A stretch of DNA of 64,000 nt, taken from Asanoa sp. WMMD1127. Lineage in GTDB: Bacteria > Actinomycetota > Actinomycetes > Mycobacteriales > Micromonosporaceae. Below, in pieces: positions 18,789 through 27,594 of this stretch. The stretch's first letter is position 1. Each line of letters starts with the position of its first letter. Location of the stretch: the NCBI RefSeq assembly GCF_029626225.1, contig NZ_JARUBP010000001.1:4464001-4528000 (forward strand). Reading direction: 5' to 3'. Under the pieces are notes generated by a model. It did not search any database and was not told the DNA's origin. It worked only from the letters and a program-made list of their open reading frames with translations. A program made the position numbers and the translations under genes.

Positions 18789-20576
18789 ATGCTCGGATTA
18801 GGTGCCATCGATCCGGGTAGCGTGATCGACGTGCCGCCGGAGCCGCGTCCGCGCAGCGCGTCCGCGTGGGCGCCGCTGGGTGTGACGACGTTCCGGTGGC
18901 TGTGGCTGGCGCTGCTGGCGTCCAACATCGGCACCTGGATGCAGACCGTCGGGGCGCAGTGGTTGCTGGTCGACGCGCCCGGCGCCGACGCTCTGGTGTC
19001 GCTCGTGCAGACGGCCAGCATGCTGCCGATCGTGCTGCTCGCGCTGCCGTCCGGGGCGCTGGCCGACACGTTCGACCGGCGGCGCCTGCTGCTCGTCGTG
19101 CAGTCGGCGATGTGCGCGGTCGCGGTGCTGCTCGCGGTGCTGACCTGGCTCGACCGGATGCCGCCGGCGCTGCTGCTGACGCTGACGTTCGCGCTCGGGG
19201 CCGGCCAGGCGCTGACCGTGCCGGCCTGGCAGGCGGTGATCCCCGAGCTCGTGCCCCGGTCGCAGCTGGCCTCCGCGTCGGCGCTCGGCGCGATCAGCAT
19301 GAACGTCGCCCGCGCGGTCGGCCCCGCGGTGGCCGGCGTCCTGATCGCCTCCACCGGCGTCGCGTCGGTGTTCCTGCTCAACGCGCTGTCCTTCGTGGTC
19401 TTCGCCGCCGTGCTGGTGTGGTGGCGCCGCCCGGACGACGACGACCTCGGCCCGCCCGAGCGGTTCACGGCGGCGGTCAAGGCGGGCGGGCGCTATGTGA
19501 CGCATTCGGTCGTCGTACGCCGCATCCTGTTGCGGGCCGGCCTCTTCCTGCTGCCGGGCAGCGCGATCTGGGCCCTGCTTCCCCTGGTGGCGAGCCGCCG
19601 GCTCGGTCTCGGGTCCGGCGGCTACGGTGTGCTGCTCGCGGCCCTCGGCGTCGGGGCGGTGGCCGGGGCGGCCCTGCTCCCGCGGATCCGGCAACGGCTG
19701 TCGCCGAACCGGATGATGATCTTTTCGGGGCTGCTGTTCGGTGCGGTGATGATCGTCGTCGGCCTGGTCCCCGTCGAGGCGGTGGTCGCGCTCGTGCTGG
19801 TCCCGGCCGGCCTGGCCTGGGTGACGGTGCTGTCCAGCGTCAACGCCAATCTGCAGCTCTTCCTGCCCAACTGGGTACGCGCCCGCGGCCTGAGCATCTA
19901 CCAAATGATCTTCGCGGGCGCCCAGGGCGTCGGCGCGCTGCTGTGGGGCCTGCTGGCCGGGGCGACCAGCGTGCCGGTCGCGCTGCTGGCGGCCGGCGCG
20001 CTGATGCTGGCCGGGGCGGCCACCACCGTGCGCTGGCCGATGCCCTCGATCGCGGGCCTGGACCGCGAGCCGACCTCGTACTGGCCGGAGCCCCACCTCG
20101 ACGTCGAGCCCGAACCCTATGGCGGGCCGGTGCTGGTGACGCTGCGCTACCAGGTGCCGGCGGCGAACGAGGCCGAGTTCCGGACCGCGATGGACCGGGT
20201 GCGGCTGTCGCGGCGGCGCAGCGGGGCGGTGCGGTGGGGTTTGTTCCGGGAGGGCGAGCACGGTGACCGGTTCGTCGAGGTCTATCAGGTGGCGTCCTGG
20301 GACGAGCACCGGCGGCAGCACGAGCATCGGCTCACCGGGACCGACCGGGAGATCGAGGCGGCGGCGCAGGCGTTGGCCGACGGTCCGCCGGAGGTGACCC
20401 ACCTGCTGCCCGCGGAGTCGGCGCCCGCGGAGTCGGAGCCCGGGCCTGGGGAGTCACGGCCTGCGGGATCGGAGCCTGCCGGGTCGGGGTCCGCTGGGTC
20501 GGTGCCTGCTGGGTCGCGGTCCGGTGGCTCGGCGCCTGCGGGGTCGGCGCCTGCGGGATCCGCGCCCGCCGGCTGA
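18789..20576 (+). CDS. MFS exporter with a C-terminal ABM-like domain and repeat tail
   Basis: This 595-residue protein has about 12 transmembrane helices (residues about 20-410). The motif LPSGALADTFDRRRLLL is the MFS loop 2-3 signature, and FRWLWLALLASNIGTWMQ starts an EntS-like exporter. After DREPTSYWPEPHLD comes a soluble domain of about 100 residues (GPVLVTLRYQVPAANEAEF, FVEVYQVASWDEHRRQHE) that resembles antibiotic-biosynthesis-monooxygenase/NIPSNAP ferredoxin-like folds. The last 50 residues are Ser/Ala/Pro/Gly repeats. The start is uncertain: ATG 18789 is used, and GTG 18822 or 18831 are alternatives. The substrate is unknown. Confidence 0.88.
   Translation: MLGLGAIDPGSVIDVPPEPRPRSASAWAPLGVTTFRWLWLALLASNIGTWMQTVGAQWLLVDAPGADALVSLVQTASMLPIVLLALPSGALADTFDRRRLLLVVQSAMCAVAVLLAVLTWLDRMPPALLLTLTFALGAGQALTVPAWQAVIPELVPRSQLASASALGAISMNVARAVGPAVAGVLIASTGVASVFLLNALSFVVFAAVLVWWRRPDDDDLGPPERFTAAVKAGGRYVTHSVVVRRILLRAGLFLLPGSAIWALLPLVASRRLGLGSGGYGVLLAALGVGAVAGAALLPRIRQRLSPNRMMIFSGLLFGAVMIVVGLVPVEAVVALVLVPAGLAWVTVLSSVNANLQLFLPNWVRARGLSIYQMIFAGAQGVGALLWGLLAGATSVPVALLAAGALMLAGAATTVRWPMPSIAGLDREPTSYWPEPHLDVEPEPYGGPVLVTLRYQVPAANEAEFRTAMDRVRLSRRRSGAVRWGLFREGEHGDRFVEVYQVASWDEHRRQHEHRLTGTDREIEAAAQALADGPPEVTHLLPAESAPAESEPGPGESRPAGSEPAGSGSAGSVPAGSRSGGSAPAGSAPAGSAPAG
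20411..20575 (+). repeat. Pentapeptide-like coding repeat at the MFS C-terminus
   Basis: Imperfect 15-bp units encode repeats of the type SAPAG or SEPAG, about 10 copies up to the stop codon. The DNA alternates GGGTCGGCGCCTGCG-like elements. The tail is cytoplasmic by topology and probably disordered. Confidence 0.75.
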
Positions 20577-20718
20577 AGGCCGGTCGGGCACCTGGGTTTC
20601 TCGGCCGTTCGCCCGCCGCCTGCTCGGCCTGCCCAGCGTTGTCGGCGAGGGCGGTCGCGGCTCCCGGAATGACATAGCGGGTCGAGCGCCCCCACGCGCC
20701 CGACCCGCATGTCCGCCG

Positions 20719-20742
20719 GGTCCCGGTGTGCCCGCCGGGACC
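20719..20742 (-). terminator. Perfect 8-bp stem hairpin between convergent genes
   Basis: GGTCCCGG (20719-20726) and CCGGGACC (20735-20742) form a perfect stem around an 8-base loop, just beyond the stop of the minus-strand antitoxin-like gene and about 140 bp after the MFS stop. It could terminate either. The remaining 20577-20718 segment shows no gene. Confidence 0.45.
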
Positions 20743-20750
20743 GGAAGCTG

Positions 20751-20990
20751 TTACCGGTTGTTGTTGCTCCGGTTGTTGCTGTTGCTGCGGTTGTTGTTGC
20801 GGTTCTGCGCGCGGTCGCCGGCCTTGCGCGCGGCGTTCTGGGCGCGGTCCACCTTCTCGGCGACCTTGCCCTGGGTCTTGGCGTCGACGGCGTCGCCGGC
20901 CTGGTCGATGCGCTGGTCGCGCTCGTCCTTGTCGTTGATCTGGTCCTTGGCCTTGTCCATGGCGTCGCCAAACCTGTCGCTGATGGCCAT
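20751..20990 (-). CDS. MT0933-type antitoxin-like small protein
   Basis: This 79-residue, highly charged protein begins MAISDRFGDAMDKAKDQIN and contains DQAGDAVDAKTQGKVAEKVDRA. The Asp/Lys amphipathic pattern and the DAKTxGK motif match the family annotated as antitoxin MT0933/Rv0909-like. ATG at 20990 has GGAGGGAGA at ideal distance. The end is an Asn/Arg-rich tail (NRNNNRSNSNNRSNNNR) encoded by GTTGTTGC-type repeats, unusual in this GC-rich genome. No toxin gene is adjacent, so an antitoxin role is doubtful. Confidence 0.75.
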   Translation of the reverse strand: MAISDRFGDAMDKAKDQINDKDERDQRIDQAGDAVDAKTQGKVAEKVDRAQNAARKAGDRAQNRNNNRSNSNNRSNNNR

Positions 20991-21059
20991 TGCGGCTCTC
21001 CCTCCGGTGTACGACCGCCCCACGCGGCCGTCCACACCCACCGAACGTAGACGGGAGCC

Positions 21060-21824
21060 TCAGCTTTCGCGGCAAATGTCGAGTTCCGCATCCGGATCAT
21101 CGGCCCATGTGGTAGCCGTGAGCGCCGTCCGTAGCGCCCGGGCGTCCTGGGCGGCGGCCGTGATCAGGGCGGCTGGGCCGCGGGCGAGCGGCATCAGGGC
21201 GGCGGTGCCGCTGACTGCCGGTTTCGTCGGAGCTCCGGGGCCGACCAGCAGCAGCGTGCCGACGGCCCGGGCGGCGCCGGCTATGGCGGGGCCGTCCCAG
21301 CCTTGCGCGTGCGGGCCGATGCCGAGGTCGTGGCGGAGGATGGTGCGTCCGGCACAGCGGACGGCGGTGCTGGTGCGCAGGTCGCCCGCCGGCTCGGCGT
21401 GCCGGCCGGCGACGATCTCCTCGCGCCACGTGAGCCGGGCCCCGTCCGCGAGGTCCACGATGGACCGCTGGTGGTGGTCACAGCCGATGGCGGCGATGGT
21501 GGGTTCCGGCAGCCAGTCGAGAGCGGCTCCCGCTTCCACCGTTGCTACGACGTCGAGTCGGCTCGGCATCCGTGGGTCGCTGGGCTGGGCCAGAGCCGCG
21601 GCGATGGTACGGACGACGAGGTGGGCGCCGGTTCGCACGGTGATGGCGACGCGGAGGTCGTCGCCGCCGAGGGGACCGGCCGCGCCGCCGACGAAGTGCA
21701 CCTCGGCGGCGCGGTGGTGCGGGTTGGTGCGGCGGGGGAGCAGGGGCGGCTCTCCGTACACCGTGGACAGCCGGGTGCCGCCGCGGCCGTCGGGCTCGGC
21801 GACCAGACGGGCCTCAGCCCGCAC
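21060..21824 (-). CDS. ureD: Urease accessory protein UreD
   Basis: This 254-residue UreD/UreH-family protein acts as scaffold in the UreDFG complex that delivers nickel to urease. Visible family traits are [21 protein letters not shown] near the N-terminus, [14 protein letters not shown] and [10 protein letters not shown]. It is the last gene of the minus-strand order ureA-B-C-F-G-D, and its GTG start overlaps the ureG 3' end by 11 bp. The N-terminus is somewhat short, and the C-terminus ends in Asp/Glu and one Cys (AELDICRES). Confidence 0.88.
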   Translation of the reverse strand: MRAEARLVAEPDGRGGTRLSTVYGEPPLLPRRTNPHHRAAEVHFVGGAAGPLGGDDLRVAITVRTGAHLVVRTIAAALAQPSDPRMPSRLDVVATVEAGAALDWLPEPTIAAIGCDHHQRSIVDLADGARLTWREEIVAGRHAEPAGDLRTSTAVRCAGRTILRHDLGIGPHAQGWDGPAIAGAARAVGTLLLVGPGAPTKPAVSGTAALMPLARGPAALITAAAQDARALRTALTATTWADDPDAELDICRES

Positions 21825-22536
21825 CGGCGGTGCTCGTCCGGGCGTCAGCGGTCGTGCCGGGCGCGGTGGCCGGGTGGCTGTGGGTGGGCGCCTCGGGTCG
21901 GTGGCTCGCGGTCTCGGGGCCGGCGGCGACCCGTTCGCGTACCCACGCGGCCACCGGCGTGGCCGCCGGGTCGCCGACCAGGGTGAGGAAGACGGTCGGC
22001 AGGTCGCCGCGCCGGGCGGCGGCGTCGCGGGCCATCACACCGAGGTCGGCGCCGACCAGCGGGGCCAGGTCGGTCTTGTTGACGACGAGCAGGTCGGCGG
22101 TGGTGACGCCCGGCCCGCCCTTGCGCGGCACCTTGTCGCCGCCGGCGACGTCGACGACGAAGATCTGGTGGTCGACCAGCCCTCTGCTGAAGGTCGCGGT
22201 GAGGTTGTCGCCACCGCTTTCGACGAGTACGAGGTCCAGCGGCTGTTGCGCCTCCAGCGCTTCGACGGCGTCGAGGTTGGCGCTGATGTCGTCGCGGATG
22301 GCGGTGTGCGGGCAACACCCGGTCTCGACCGCGCGGATCCGCTCGTCGGGCAGCACACCCGCCCGACGGAGGAAGTCGGCGTCCTCGGTCGTGTAGATGT
22401 CGTTGGTGACCACGGCGAGCCGGAGCTCGGTCGCCAGGGTGCGGCACAGGGCGGCGACGAGCGCGGTCTTGCCGGACCCGACCGGCCCACCGATCCCGAT
22501 CCGCACCGCGCGGCCGTGTTCGATCTCAGGACGCAA
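21814..22536 (-). CDS. ureG: Urease accessory GTPase UreG
   Basis: UreG is the GTPase that powers nickel insertion into urease. The protein has the P-loop [17 protein letters not shown], the metal-binding Cys-Pro-His in [24 protein letters not shown] and the guanine-specificity motif [10 protein letters not shown] His-containing tail ([11 protein letters not shown]) extends the C-terminus, whereas many UreGs have the His stretch at the N-terminus. The TTG at 22536 is chosen because GGGAGG lies 8 bases upstream; the in-frame ATG at 22560 has no ribosome site. It overlaps ureF by 11 bp. About 240 residues. Confidence 0.93.
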   Translation of the reverse strand: MRPEIEHGRAVRIGIGGPVGSGKTALVAALCRTLATELRLAVVTNDIYTTEDADFLRRAGVLPDERIRAVETGCCPHTAIRDDISANLDAVEALEAQQPLDLVLVESGGDNLTATFSRGLVDHQIFVVDVAGGDKVPRKGGPGVTTADLLVVNKTDLAPLVGADLGVMARDAAARRGDLPTVFLTLVGDPAATPVAAWVRERVAAGPETASHRPEAPTHSHPATAPGTTADARTSTAGAG

Positions 22537-23575
22537 AGAGACGCACCTCCCAGGTGGCATGCCGCTCGGCGTCGACGTCGAGCAGGATCGCGGAACCGGC
22601 GGGCAGGTCGTCCACCGGGTCGTCTGTGCGGGTGGCCGCCTCGGCGGCGATCCGGTCGCACGTGGGGGCGAGGCGGGCGACCAGCGCGTGGACCGCGTAG
22701 GGGTCGAGGCCGAGCAGCCGCACCCCCGCGGAGGCGGCACCGGTCACTCCACCGTAGACGGCGACCACGGCCGCCTCCTGCGGGCCGAGCCCGGCCGCCG
22801 CGGCGGCGATGCCGATGGCCACGGGGTGATGCGGGCCGGCCGCGGGCGCCGTTCCCCCCGGGGCGGGTCTTCCCGCCATGGCGGGCGTTCTGGCCGTGGC
22901 CGTCGTTCCCGCCCTGGCGGGAGCTTCGGCCGCGGGCCAGATCCGGCTGGTGGCGCGAAGCAGGGCCCGCCCCTGTGCGCGAGACGCCGCCCGCAAGGCC
23001 GGCGACGCCGTCCGCGCGTCCAGACCGTCATCCAGCGCCGCCACCCGCTCACGCGCGCCGTCGTCCGGCGCCGCCACCCGCTCACGCGCGCCGTCGTCCG
23101 GCGCCGCCACCCGCTCACGCGCGCCGTCGTCCGGCGCCGCCACCCGCTCACGCGCGCCGTCGTCCGGCGCCGCCACCCGCTCACGCCCGTCGTCCTCCAG
23201 CACCGCCACCGGCGCACGCATGCCGTCCTCCAGCACCGCCACCGGCGCACGCGTGCCGTCGTCAAGCGCCGCCACCCGCTCACGAGTCCCGCTGTCCGGC
23301 GCCGCCACCCGCTCGCCGGCTCGGCGCAACGGGTCATCACCGCAGAGCTGGCTCGGGCGGCGGGCGGGCGTCGCGGTCAGGGCGTGGCAGGTGGCGGCCG
23401 CGAAGGTGGCCGCGACCACGCCGGCGGTCGCCGTCCGGCCGACCAGGAAGGACTCGAGCGTGGCGAGGTCGCGGATCCGTCCCGCGGCCACGGCCGCCTC
23501 GACGCCGCCGGAGTGGGCGTGGCCGCCGGCGGGGAGCCGGCCGTCGGCCAGGACAAGGAGTGTGGACAGCGACAT
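22526..23575 (-). CDS. ureF: Urease accessory protein UreF with internal 11-residue repeat expansion
   Basis: UreF bridges UreD and UreG during nickel loading. The family core is present: [21 protein letters not shown] at the N-terminus, [19 protein letters not shown] in the middle, and [20 protein letters not shown] toward the C-terminus. At 349 residues it is about 120 longer than usual. Nine tandem copies of an 11-residue unit ([11 protein letters not shown]) occupy residues 88-186, and a second Ala/Thr/Gly/Pro-rich insertion follows. The start ATG overlaps the ureC stop (TGATG). The frame is intact, so this is an insertion rather than a pseudogene; activity is not certain. Confidence 0.9.
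   Translation of the reverse strand: MSLSTLLVLADGRLPAGGHAHSGGVEAAVAAGRIRDLATLESFLVGRTATAGVVAATFAAATCHALTATPARRPSQLCGDDPLRRAGERVAAPDSGTRERVAALDDGTRAPVAVLEDGMRAPVAVLEDDGRERVAAPDDGARERVAAPDDGARERVAAPDDGARERVAAPDDGARERVAALDDGLDARTASPALRAASRAQGRALLRATSRIWPAAEAPARAGTTATARTPAMAGRPAPGGTAPAAGPHHPVAIGIAAAAAGLGPQEAAVVAVYGGVTGAASAGVRLLGLDPYAVHALVARLAPTCDRIAAEAATRTDDPVDDLPAGSAILLDVDAERHATWEVRLFAS
23018..23314 (-). repeat. 33-bp tandem repeat array inside ureF (9 copies)
   Basis: Nine units of 33 bp encode [11 protein letters not shown] and variants ([22 protein letters not shown]). Four consecutive central copies are identical at DNA level, indicating recent slippage or unequal recombination. The period is a multiple of three, so copy-number change alters UreF length without shifting the frame. 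Confidence 0.92.
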
Positions 23576-25269
23576 CAGAACAGGAAGTAGCGCTGGGCCA
23601 TCGGCAGCTCCAGCGCCGGCTGGGGCGGGACCACCTCGCCGTCGATGCGGACCGTGAACGTGTCGGGGTCGACCTCGATGCGGGGGAGCGCGTCGTTGAG
23701 CGGCAGGTCGGCCTTGGTCAGCGAGCGGGTGTCGGCGACGGGCACCATCCGCCGGCTCACCGGCAGCCGGTCGCTGAGCAGCGCGTCGATGGCGGCCGGG
23801 GCGACGAAGGCGACGCTGGTCTGGGCGGGCACGACGCCGTACGCGCCGAACATGGGTCTGGGCAGCACCGGCTGCGGCGTGGGGATCGACGCGTTCGCGT
23901 CACCCATTTGCGCCCACGCGATCATGCCGCCCTTGATGACGAGCTGCGGGCGTACGCCGAAGAAGGCCGGATCCCACAGCACCAGGTCGGCGAGCTTGCC
24001 GGGCTCGACCGAGCCGACCTCGTCGCTGATGCCGTGGGCGACCGCCGGGCAGATGGTGTATTTCGCGACGTAGCGTCGGGCCCGCAGGTTGTCGTCCGGC
24101 CCGCCGCGGCGCTCCTTCATCACGTGCGCGGTCTGCCAGGTGCGCAGCACGACCTCGCCGGCCCGGCCCATCGCCTGCGAGTCGGAGCCGATGATCGAGA
24201 TGGCGCCGATGTCGTGCAGGACGTCTTCGGCCGCCATCGTGCTCGGCCGGATGCGGCTCTCCGCGAACGCCAGGTCCTCGGGCACCGCCGGGTTGAGGTG
24301 GTGGCAGACCATCAGCATGTCGAGGTGCTCGTCGAGCGTGTTCCGCGAGTAGGGCCGAGTCGGATTGGTCGAGCTCGGCAGCACGTTGGGCTGTCCGGCC
24401 ACCGTGATGATGTCGGGCGCGTGGCCGCCGCCGGCCCCCTCGGTGTGGTAGGCGTGGATCGACCGCCCGCCGATCGCGCGCAGGGTGTCCTCGACGAACC
24501 CGGCCTCGTTCAACGTGTCGGTGTGGATGGCGACCTGCACGCCACTCGCGTCCGCGACGCGCAGGCAGGCGTCGATGGCGGCGGGCGTCGTACCCCAGTC
24601 CTCGTGCAGTTTGAACCCGCCCGCGCCGCCGCGCAGCTGCTCCCACATCGCTTCCTGGCTGGTGGTGTTGCCCTTGCCGAGCAGCAGCACGTTGACCGGC
24701 CAGGGGTCGACGGCCTCGAGCAAGCGTGCGAGGTACCAGGCGTTCGGCGTCACCGTCGTCGCCTTCGTGCCCTCGGCCGGGCCGGTCCCGCCGCCGATCA
24801 CCGTCGTCACGCCGCTGGCCAGCGCGGTCGAGAGCACCTGCGGACAGATCAGGTGTACGTGGCTGTCGACCGCCCCGGCCGTCAGGATCCTCCCGTTGCC
24901 GGCGATCACCTCCGTGCCCGGGCCGATCACCAGGTCCGGATGCACCCCGTCCATCGTGTCCGGGTTGCCGGCCTTGCCGAGCGCGACGATCCGCCCGTCC
25001 CGAATCCCGACGTCGGCCTTGACGATGCCCCAGTGGTCGAGCACGACGGCGCCCGTGATGACGGTGTCGACGGTGCCGTTGCCGCGGCTGACCGCCGACT
25101 GGCCCATCGACTCGCGGATCACCTTGCCCCCGCCGAAGACGGCCTCGTCGCCGTGGGAGCAGCGGTCCTCCTCGACCTCGATGAGGAGGTTTGTGTCGGC
25201 GAGCCGGATCCGGTCGCCGGTGGTGGGGCCGTAGAGGGCGGCGTAGCGCGGGCGGTCGAGGTGGCTCAT
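23575..25269 (-). CDS. ureC: Urease alpha subunit UreC
   Basis: This is the catalytic subunit that hydrolyses urea to ammonia and carbamate at a di-nickel centre. The 564-residue protein has SHVHLICPQ (nickel-binding His pair), [15 protein letters not shown] (the Lys is the one carbamylated in ureases), [20 protein letters not shown] (active-site flap) and [16 protein letters not shown]. Length is normal. The start ATG at 25269 overlaps the ureB stop by 4 bp. No nickel transporter gene is in the operon. Confidence 0.97.
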   Translation of the reverse strand: MSHLDRPRYAALYGPTTGDRIRLADTNLLIEVEEDRCSHGDEAVFGGGKVIRESMGQSAVSRGNGTVDTVITGAVVLDHWGIVKADVGIRDGRIVALGKAGNPDTMDGVHPDLVIGPGTEVIAGNGRILTAGAVDSHVHLICPQVLSTALASGVTTVIGGGTGPAEGTKATTVTPNAWYLARLLEAVDPWPVNVLLLGKGNTTSQEAMWEQLRGGAGGFKLHEDWGTTPAAIDACLRVADASGVQVAIHTDTLNEAGFVEDTLRAIGGRSIHAYHTEGAGGGHAPDIITVAGQPNVLPSSTNPTRPYSRNTLDEHLDMLMVCHHLNPAVPEDLAFAESRIRPSTMAAEDVLHDIGAISIIGSDSQAMGRAGEVVLRTWQTAHVMKERRGGPDDNLRARRYVAKYTICPAVAHGISDEVGSVEPGKLADLVLWDPAFFGVRPQLVIKGGMIAWAQMGDANASIPTPQPVLPRPMFGAYGVVPAQTSVAFVAPAAIDALLSDRLPVSRRMVPVADTRSLTKADLPLNDALPRIEVDPDTFTVRIDGEVVPPQPALELPMAQRYFLF

Positions 25270-25682
25270 CCGCGGCCGTCGCCGTCGAGCGGGTCGGCGG
25301 CTCGGCCGCCGGGCGGGGCGGTCCCCGTGGGCGAGCCGGCTCCGGTGAGCCGGTCGCCGGGCCGGGTGGGTTCGCCGTCGAGGGGGCCGGCGCATTCGCC
25401 GCGTAGGCCCGGGACGATGCGCCTGCCGCCGAGGGGGACGAGGTCGACGTCGCGGTCGATGCCGGGTTCGAAGCGGATCGCGGTGCCGGCGGGGACGGCC
25501 AGCCGGTGGCCCCACGCGGCGCGGCGGTCGAAGTCGAGCGCCGGGTTGGCCTCGGCGAAGTGGTAGTGCGAGCCCACCTGCACCGGCCGGTCGCCGGTGT
25601 TGTTGACGGTCACCGTGCGCACCGGCCGGCCCGCGTTGATCTCGATCGGGCCGGCGCCGAAGACGATCTCGCCCGGGATCAT
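25266..25682 (-). CDS. ureB: Urease beta subunit UreB
   Basis: This structural subunit of the urease trimer contains [17 protein letters not shown] at the N-terminus and the family motifs [19 protein letters not shown] and GTAIRFEPG. At 138 residues it is about 30 longer than typical. The additional C-terminal part ([18 protein letters not shown]) is Gly/Pro-rich and likely disordered. The ATG overlaps the ureA stop, and its own stop overlaps the ureC start, both as ATGA. Confidence 0.95.
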   Translation of the reverse strand: MIPGEIVFGAGPIEINAGRPVRTVTVNNTGDRPVQVGSHYHFAEANPALDFDRRAAWGHRLAVPAGTAIRFEPGIDRDVDLVPLGGRRIVPGLRGECAGPLDGEPTRPGDRLTGAGSPTGTAPPGGRAADPLDGDGRG

Positions 25683-25981
25683 GGGATCGGTTCGTGCACG
25701 GTGACGAGCTTCGTGCCGTCGGGGAAGGTCGCCTCGACCTGGACCTCGGCCAGCATCTCCGGCACGCCGGCCATGACGTCGTCGCGGCCGAGCACCTCGC
25801 GCCCCGCCGACATCAGCTCGGCGACCGTGCGCCCGTCGCGGGCGCCTTCGAGCAGGAAGGCGGTGATGACGGCCGTCGCCTCCGGATAGTTGAGCCGCAA
25901 CCCGCGCTCGCGCCGCTTGCGGGCCACGTCGGCGGCGACGTGGACGAGCAGGCGTTCCTGCTCGTGCTGGCTGAGGAACAA
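25679..25981 (-). CDS. ureA: Urease gamma subunit UreA
   Basis: This is the first gene of the urease operon, 100 residues, with the UreA motifs [36 protein letters not shown] and VHEP at the end. It starts with TTG at 25981, seven bases after GGAGG; no ATG or GTG alternative retains the conserved N-terminus. The rare start may keep expression low. The 114-bp gap to the divergent MBL gene at 26096 must hold the operon promoter, but no clear -10/-35 is visible. Confidence 0.95.
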   Translation of the reverse strand: MFLSQHEQERLLVHVAADVARKRRERGLRLNYPEATAVITAFLLEGARDGRTVAELMSAGREVLGRDDVMAGVPEMLAEVQVEATFPDGTKLVTVHEPIP

Positions 25982-26095
25982 GGCTCACCTCCGGGGTGCT
26001 CGTCACTGCGGGCCGCGATCCTTTCACCAGCACGTTACGCATCCATTACGCCCCTTGTTGGTAGGGCACGCGGCGATGGTCGTACGCTTCGAGAA

Positions 26096-26905
26096 ATGGA
26101 CCGCCACCACCCCATCTGCCGCACCTGCGGCGTTCAGCGCGCCCGCGACGCCGACCGCACCATCTGCCCGATCTGCGCCGACGAGCGGCAGTATGTCGGC
26201 TGGGGCGGCCAGCGGTGGGTGTCGATCACCGAGCTGCACGCCGACGGCCATCGTGGCGTCGTCCGCGAGGAGGTGCCGGGCCTGTGGGGCGTCGGCGTCG
26301 AGCCCGCCATCGGCATCGGCCAGCGCGCGCTGGTGGTCCCCGGCCCCGGCGGCAACGTGCTGTTCGACTGTGTGCCCTATGTGGACGACCAAACCGTCGA
26401 GGCGGTCGAGGCCGTCGGTGGCCTGGCCGCGATCGCCCTGTCCCATCCCCATTTCTACGGGTCCATGGTGGAGTGGAGCAGGGCGTTCGGCGACATCCCG
26501 ATCTACGTGCACGCCGCCGACGCGGCCTGGGTGCCGCGCTCGGGCAACGTCGTGCTCTGGGAGGGTGACCGCGAGGAGATCCTGCCCGGCCGCACGCTGG
26601 TCAACTGCGGCATCCACTTCCCGGGCGGCACGGTCCTGCACTGGCCGGGCCTCGACGGCAAGGGCGCCCTCTGCACCGGCGACATCTTCACGGTCGTCAT
26701 GGACCGGCGATGGGTGAGCTTCATGCACAGCTACCCCAACCTGATCCCGGAGCACCCGGACACCATCGTCCGCGCGGTGTCGCTTGTGGACTCGATGCCC
26801 TACGACACGGTGTACGGCGGTTGGTGGGGCCGCGTCGTCTCCGGCGGAGCGAAGGAGCGCGTCCGCCGCTCGGCCGACCGGTATCTCGCCCACATCGGCC
26901 GCTAG
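26096..26905 (+). CDS. MBL-fold protein with N-terminal zinc-ribbon-like motif
   Basis: This 269-residue protein begins with two CxxC pairs (CRTC near residues 8-11 and CPIC about 15 residues later), a likely zinc-binding ribbon. It then has a metallo-beta-lactamase-like domain: ALSHPHFYGSMVEWSRAFGD in place of the usual HxHxDH, and CTGDIFTVVMDRRWVSFMHSYPNLIP. The metal motif is atypical (HPHFYGS), so metal content and activity are uncertain. ATG at 26096 preserves the first Cys pair. It is divergent from the urease operon; the substrate is unknown. Confidence 0.82.
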   Translation: MDRHHPICRTCGVQRARDADRTICPICADERQYVGWGGQRWVSITELHADGHRGVVREEVPGLWGVGVEPAIGIGQRALVVPGPGGNVLFDCVPYVDDQTVEAVEAVGGLAAIALSHPHFYGSMVEWSRAFGDIPIYVHAADAAWVPRSGNVVLWEGDREEILPGRTLVNCGIHFPGGTVLHWPGLDGKGALCTGDIFTVVMDRRWVSFMHSYPNLIPEHPDTIVRAVSLVDSMPYDTVYGGWWGRVVSGGAKERVRRSADRYLAHIGR

Positions 26906-26940
26906 CCTGCCGCCGGCCGGATGCGCCGCCGCCGTAGGGT

Positions 26941-27180
26941 CGCGTCGATCGGCCGGTGGCGGCGCCGATCGGCCGGTGGCGGCGCCGATCGGCCGGTGGC
27001 GGCGTCGATCGGCTGGTGGTCGCGTCGATCGGCCGGTGGCGGCGTCGATCGGCTGGTGGTCGCGTCGATCGGCCGGTGGCGGCGTCGATCGGCTGGTGGT
27101 CGCGTCGATCGGCCGGTGGCGGCGTCGATCGGCCGGTGGCGGCGTCGATCGGCCGGTGGTCGCGTCGATCGGCTGGTGGT
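26941..27180 (+). repeat. 20-bp noncoding tandem repeat, 12 copies
   Basis: Twelve contiguous copies of CGCGTCGATCGGCCGGTGGC and variants fill 26941-27180. C/T alternation at two positions gives a 40-bp higher-order period in copies 3-8. Each unit contains CGATCG-type palindromic sequence. The 20-bp period is not a multiple of three and all frames are only shadows, so this is a noncoding minisatellite. It occupies most of the 372-bp gap between the MBL gene and a small minus-strand gene; the remaining bases hold no gene that I can see. Confidence 0.95.
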
Positions 27181-27277
27181 CGCGCCGCGCACGCCGTCGC
27201 CGCGCGCTCCGCCATGGCCGCGGCTCGGTGAGCCGCACTCCTGGGCCCGCTCCCGCGTGCGTTCGTCTGCGGTGCGG

Positions 27278-27505
27278 TCAGCGCGATCGGCGGCGGCGTT
27301 TCAGGTCGCGGAGCCGCCACACGACGAAGAAGCCCGCGCCGGCGGTTACGCCGAGCAGGGCGCCGACGACGAGGACCCACGGCTCGAAGATCTCGGCCGC
27401 CCCGAACGCGATGATGAAGACCAGGAACATCGCGGTCGCGATGGCGATCGAGGCGACCACCGCGGCGAGGGTGGGCAGTCGGGTGCGGACGCGGCGGGCG
27501 GCCAT
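27278..27505 (-). CDS. Small two-helix membrane protein
   Basis: This 75-residue protein has a basic N-terminus (MAARRVRTRLP), two transmembrane helices (TLAAVVASIAIATAMFLVFI and WVLVVGALLGVTAGAGFFVV) and a basic tail (RLRDLKRRRRSR). ATG at 27505 is the natural start. It follows the YbaB-like gene on the same strand and could be a distal member of that transcript. I do not recognise the family. Confidence 0.65.
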   Translation of the reverse strand: MAARRVRTRLPTLAAVVASIAIATAMFLVFIIAFGAAEIFEPWVLVVGALLGVTAGAGFFVVWRLRDLKRRRRSR

Positions 27506-27594
27506 GCGGTCCGGCTCGGGCCCGCGCTCATCGGCTGAGCCGCAGCAAGTCTTGATCTCGTCTACGTCGGCGTGGAAGCCGTCCTGCGCCGGGG

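Noticed and set aside
23018-23314. CRISPR array
   Set aside because: The repeats are directly adjacent with no unique spacers and are in frame within ureF. The 26941-27180 array likewise has no spacers.
22526-23575. ureF as a pseudogene
   Set aside because: The frame is intact, conserved motifs flank the insert, and overlaps with ureC and ureG are preserved.
20524-25566. A 1680-codon plus-strand open frame opposite the urease operon
   Set aside because: The minus strand encodes complete, motif-bearing urease proteins; the plus frame is a compositional artefact.
26096-26905. Typical metallo-beta-lactamase enzyme with a full HxHxDH site
   Set aside because: The motif reads SHPHFYGS, so a standard di-zinc hydrolase is not supported; kept as an MBL-fold protein only.
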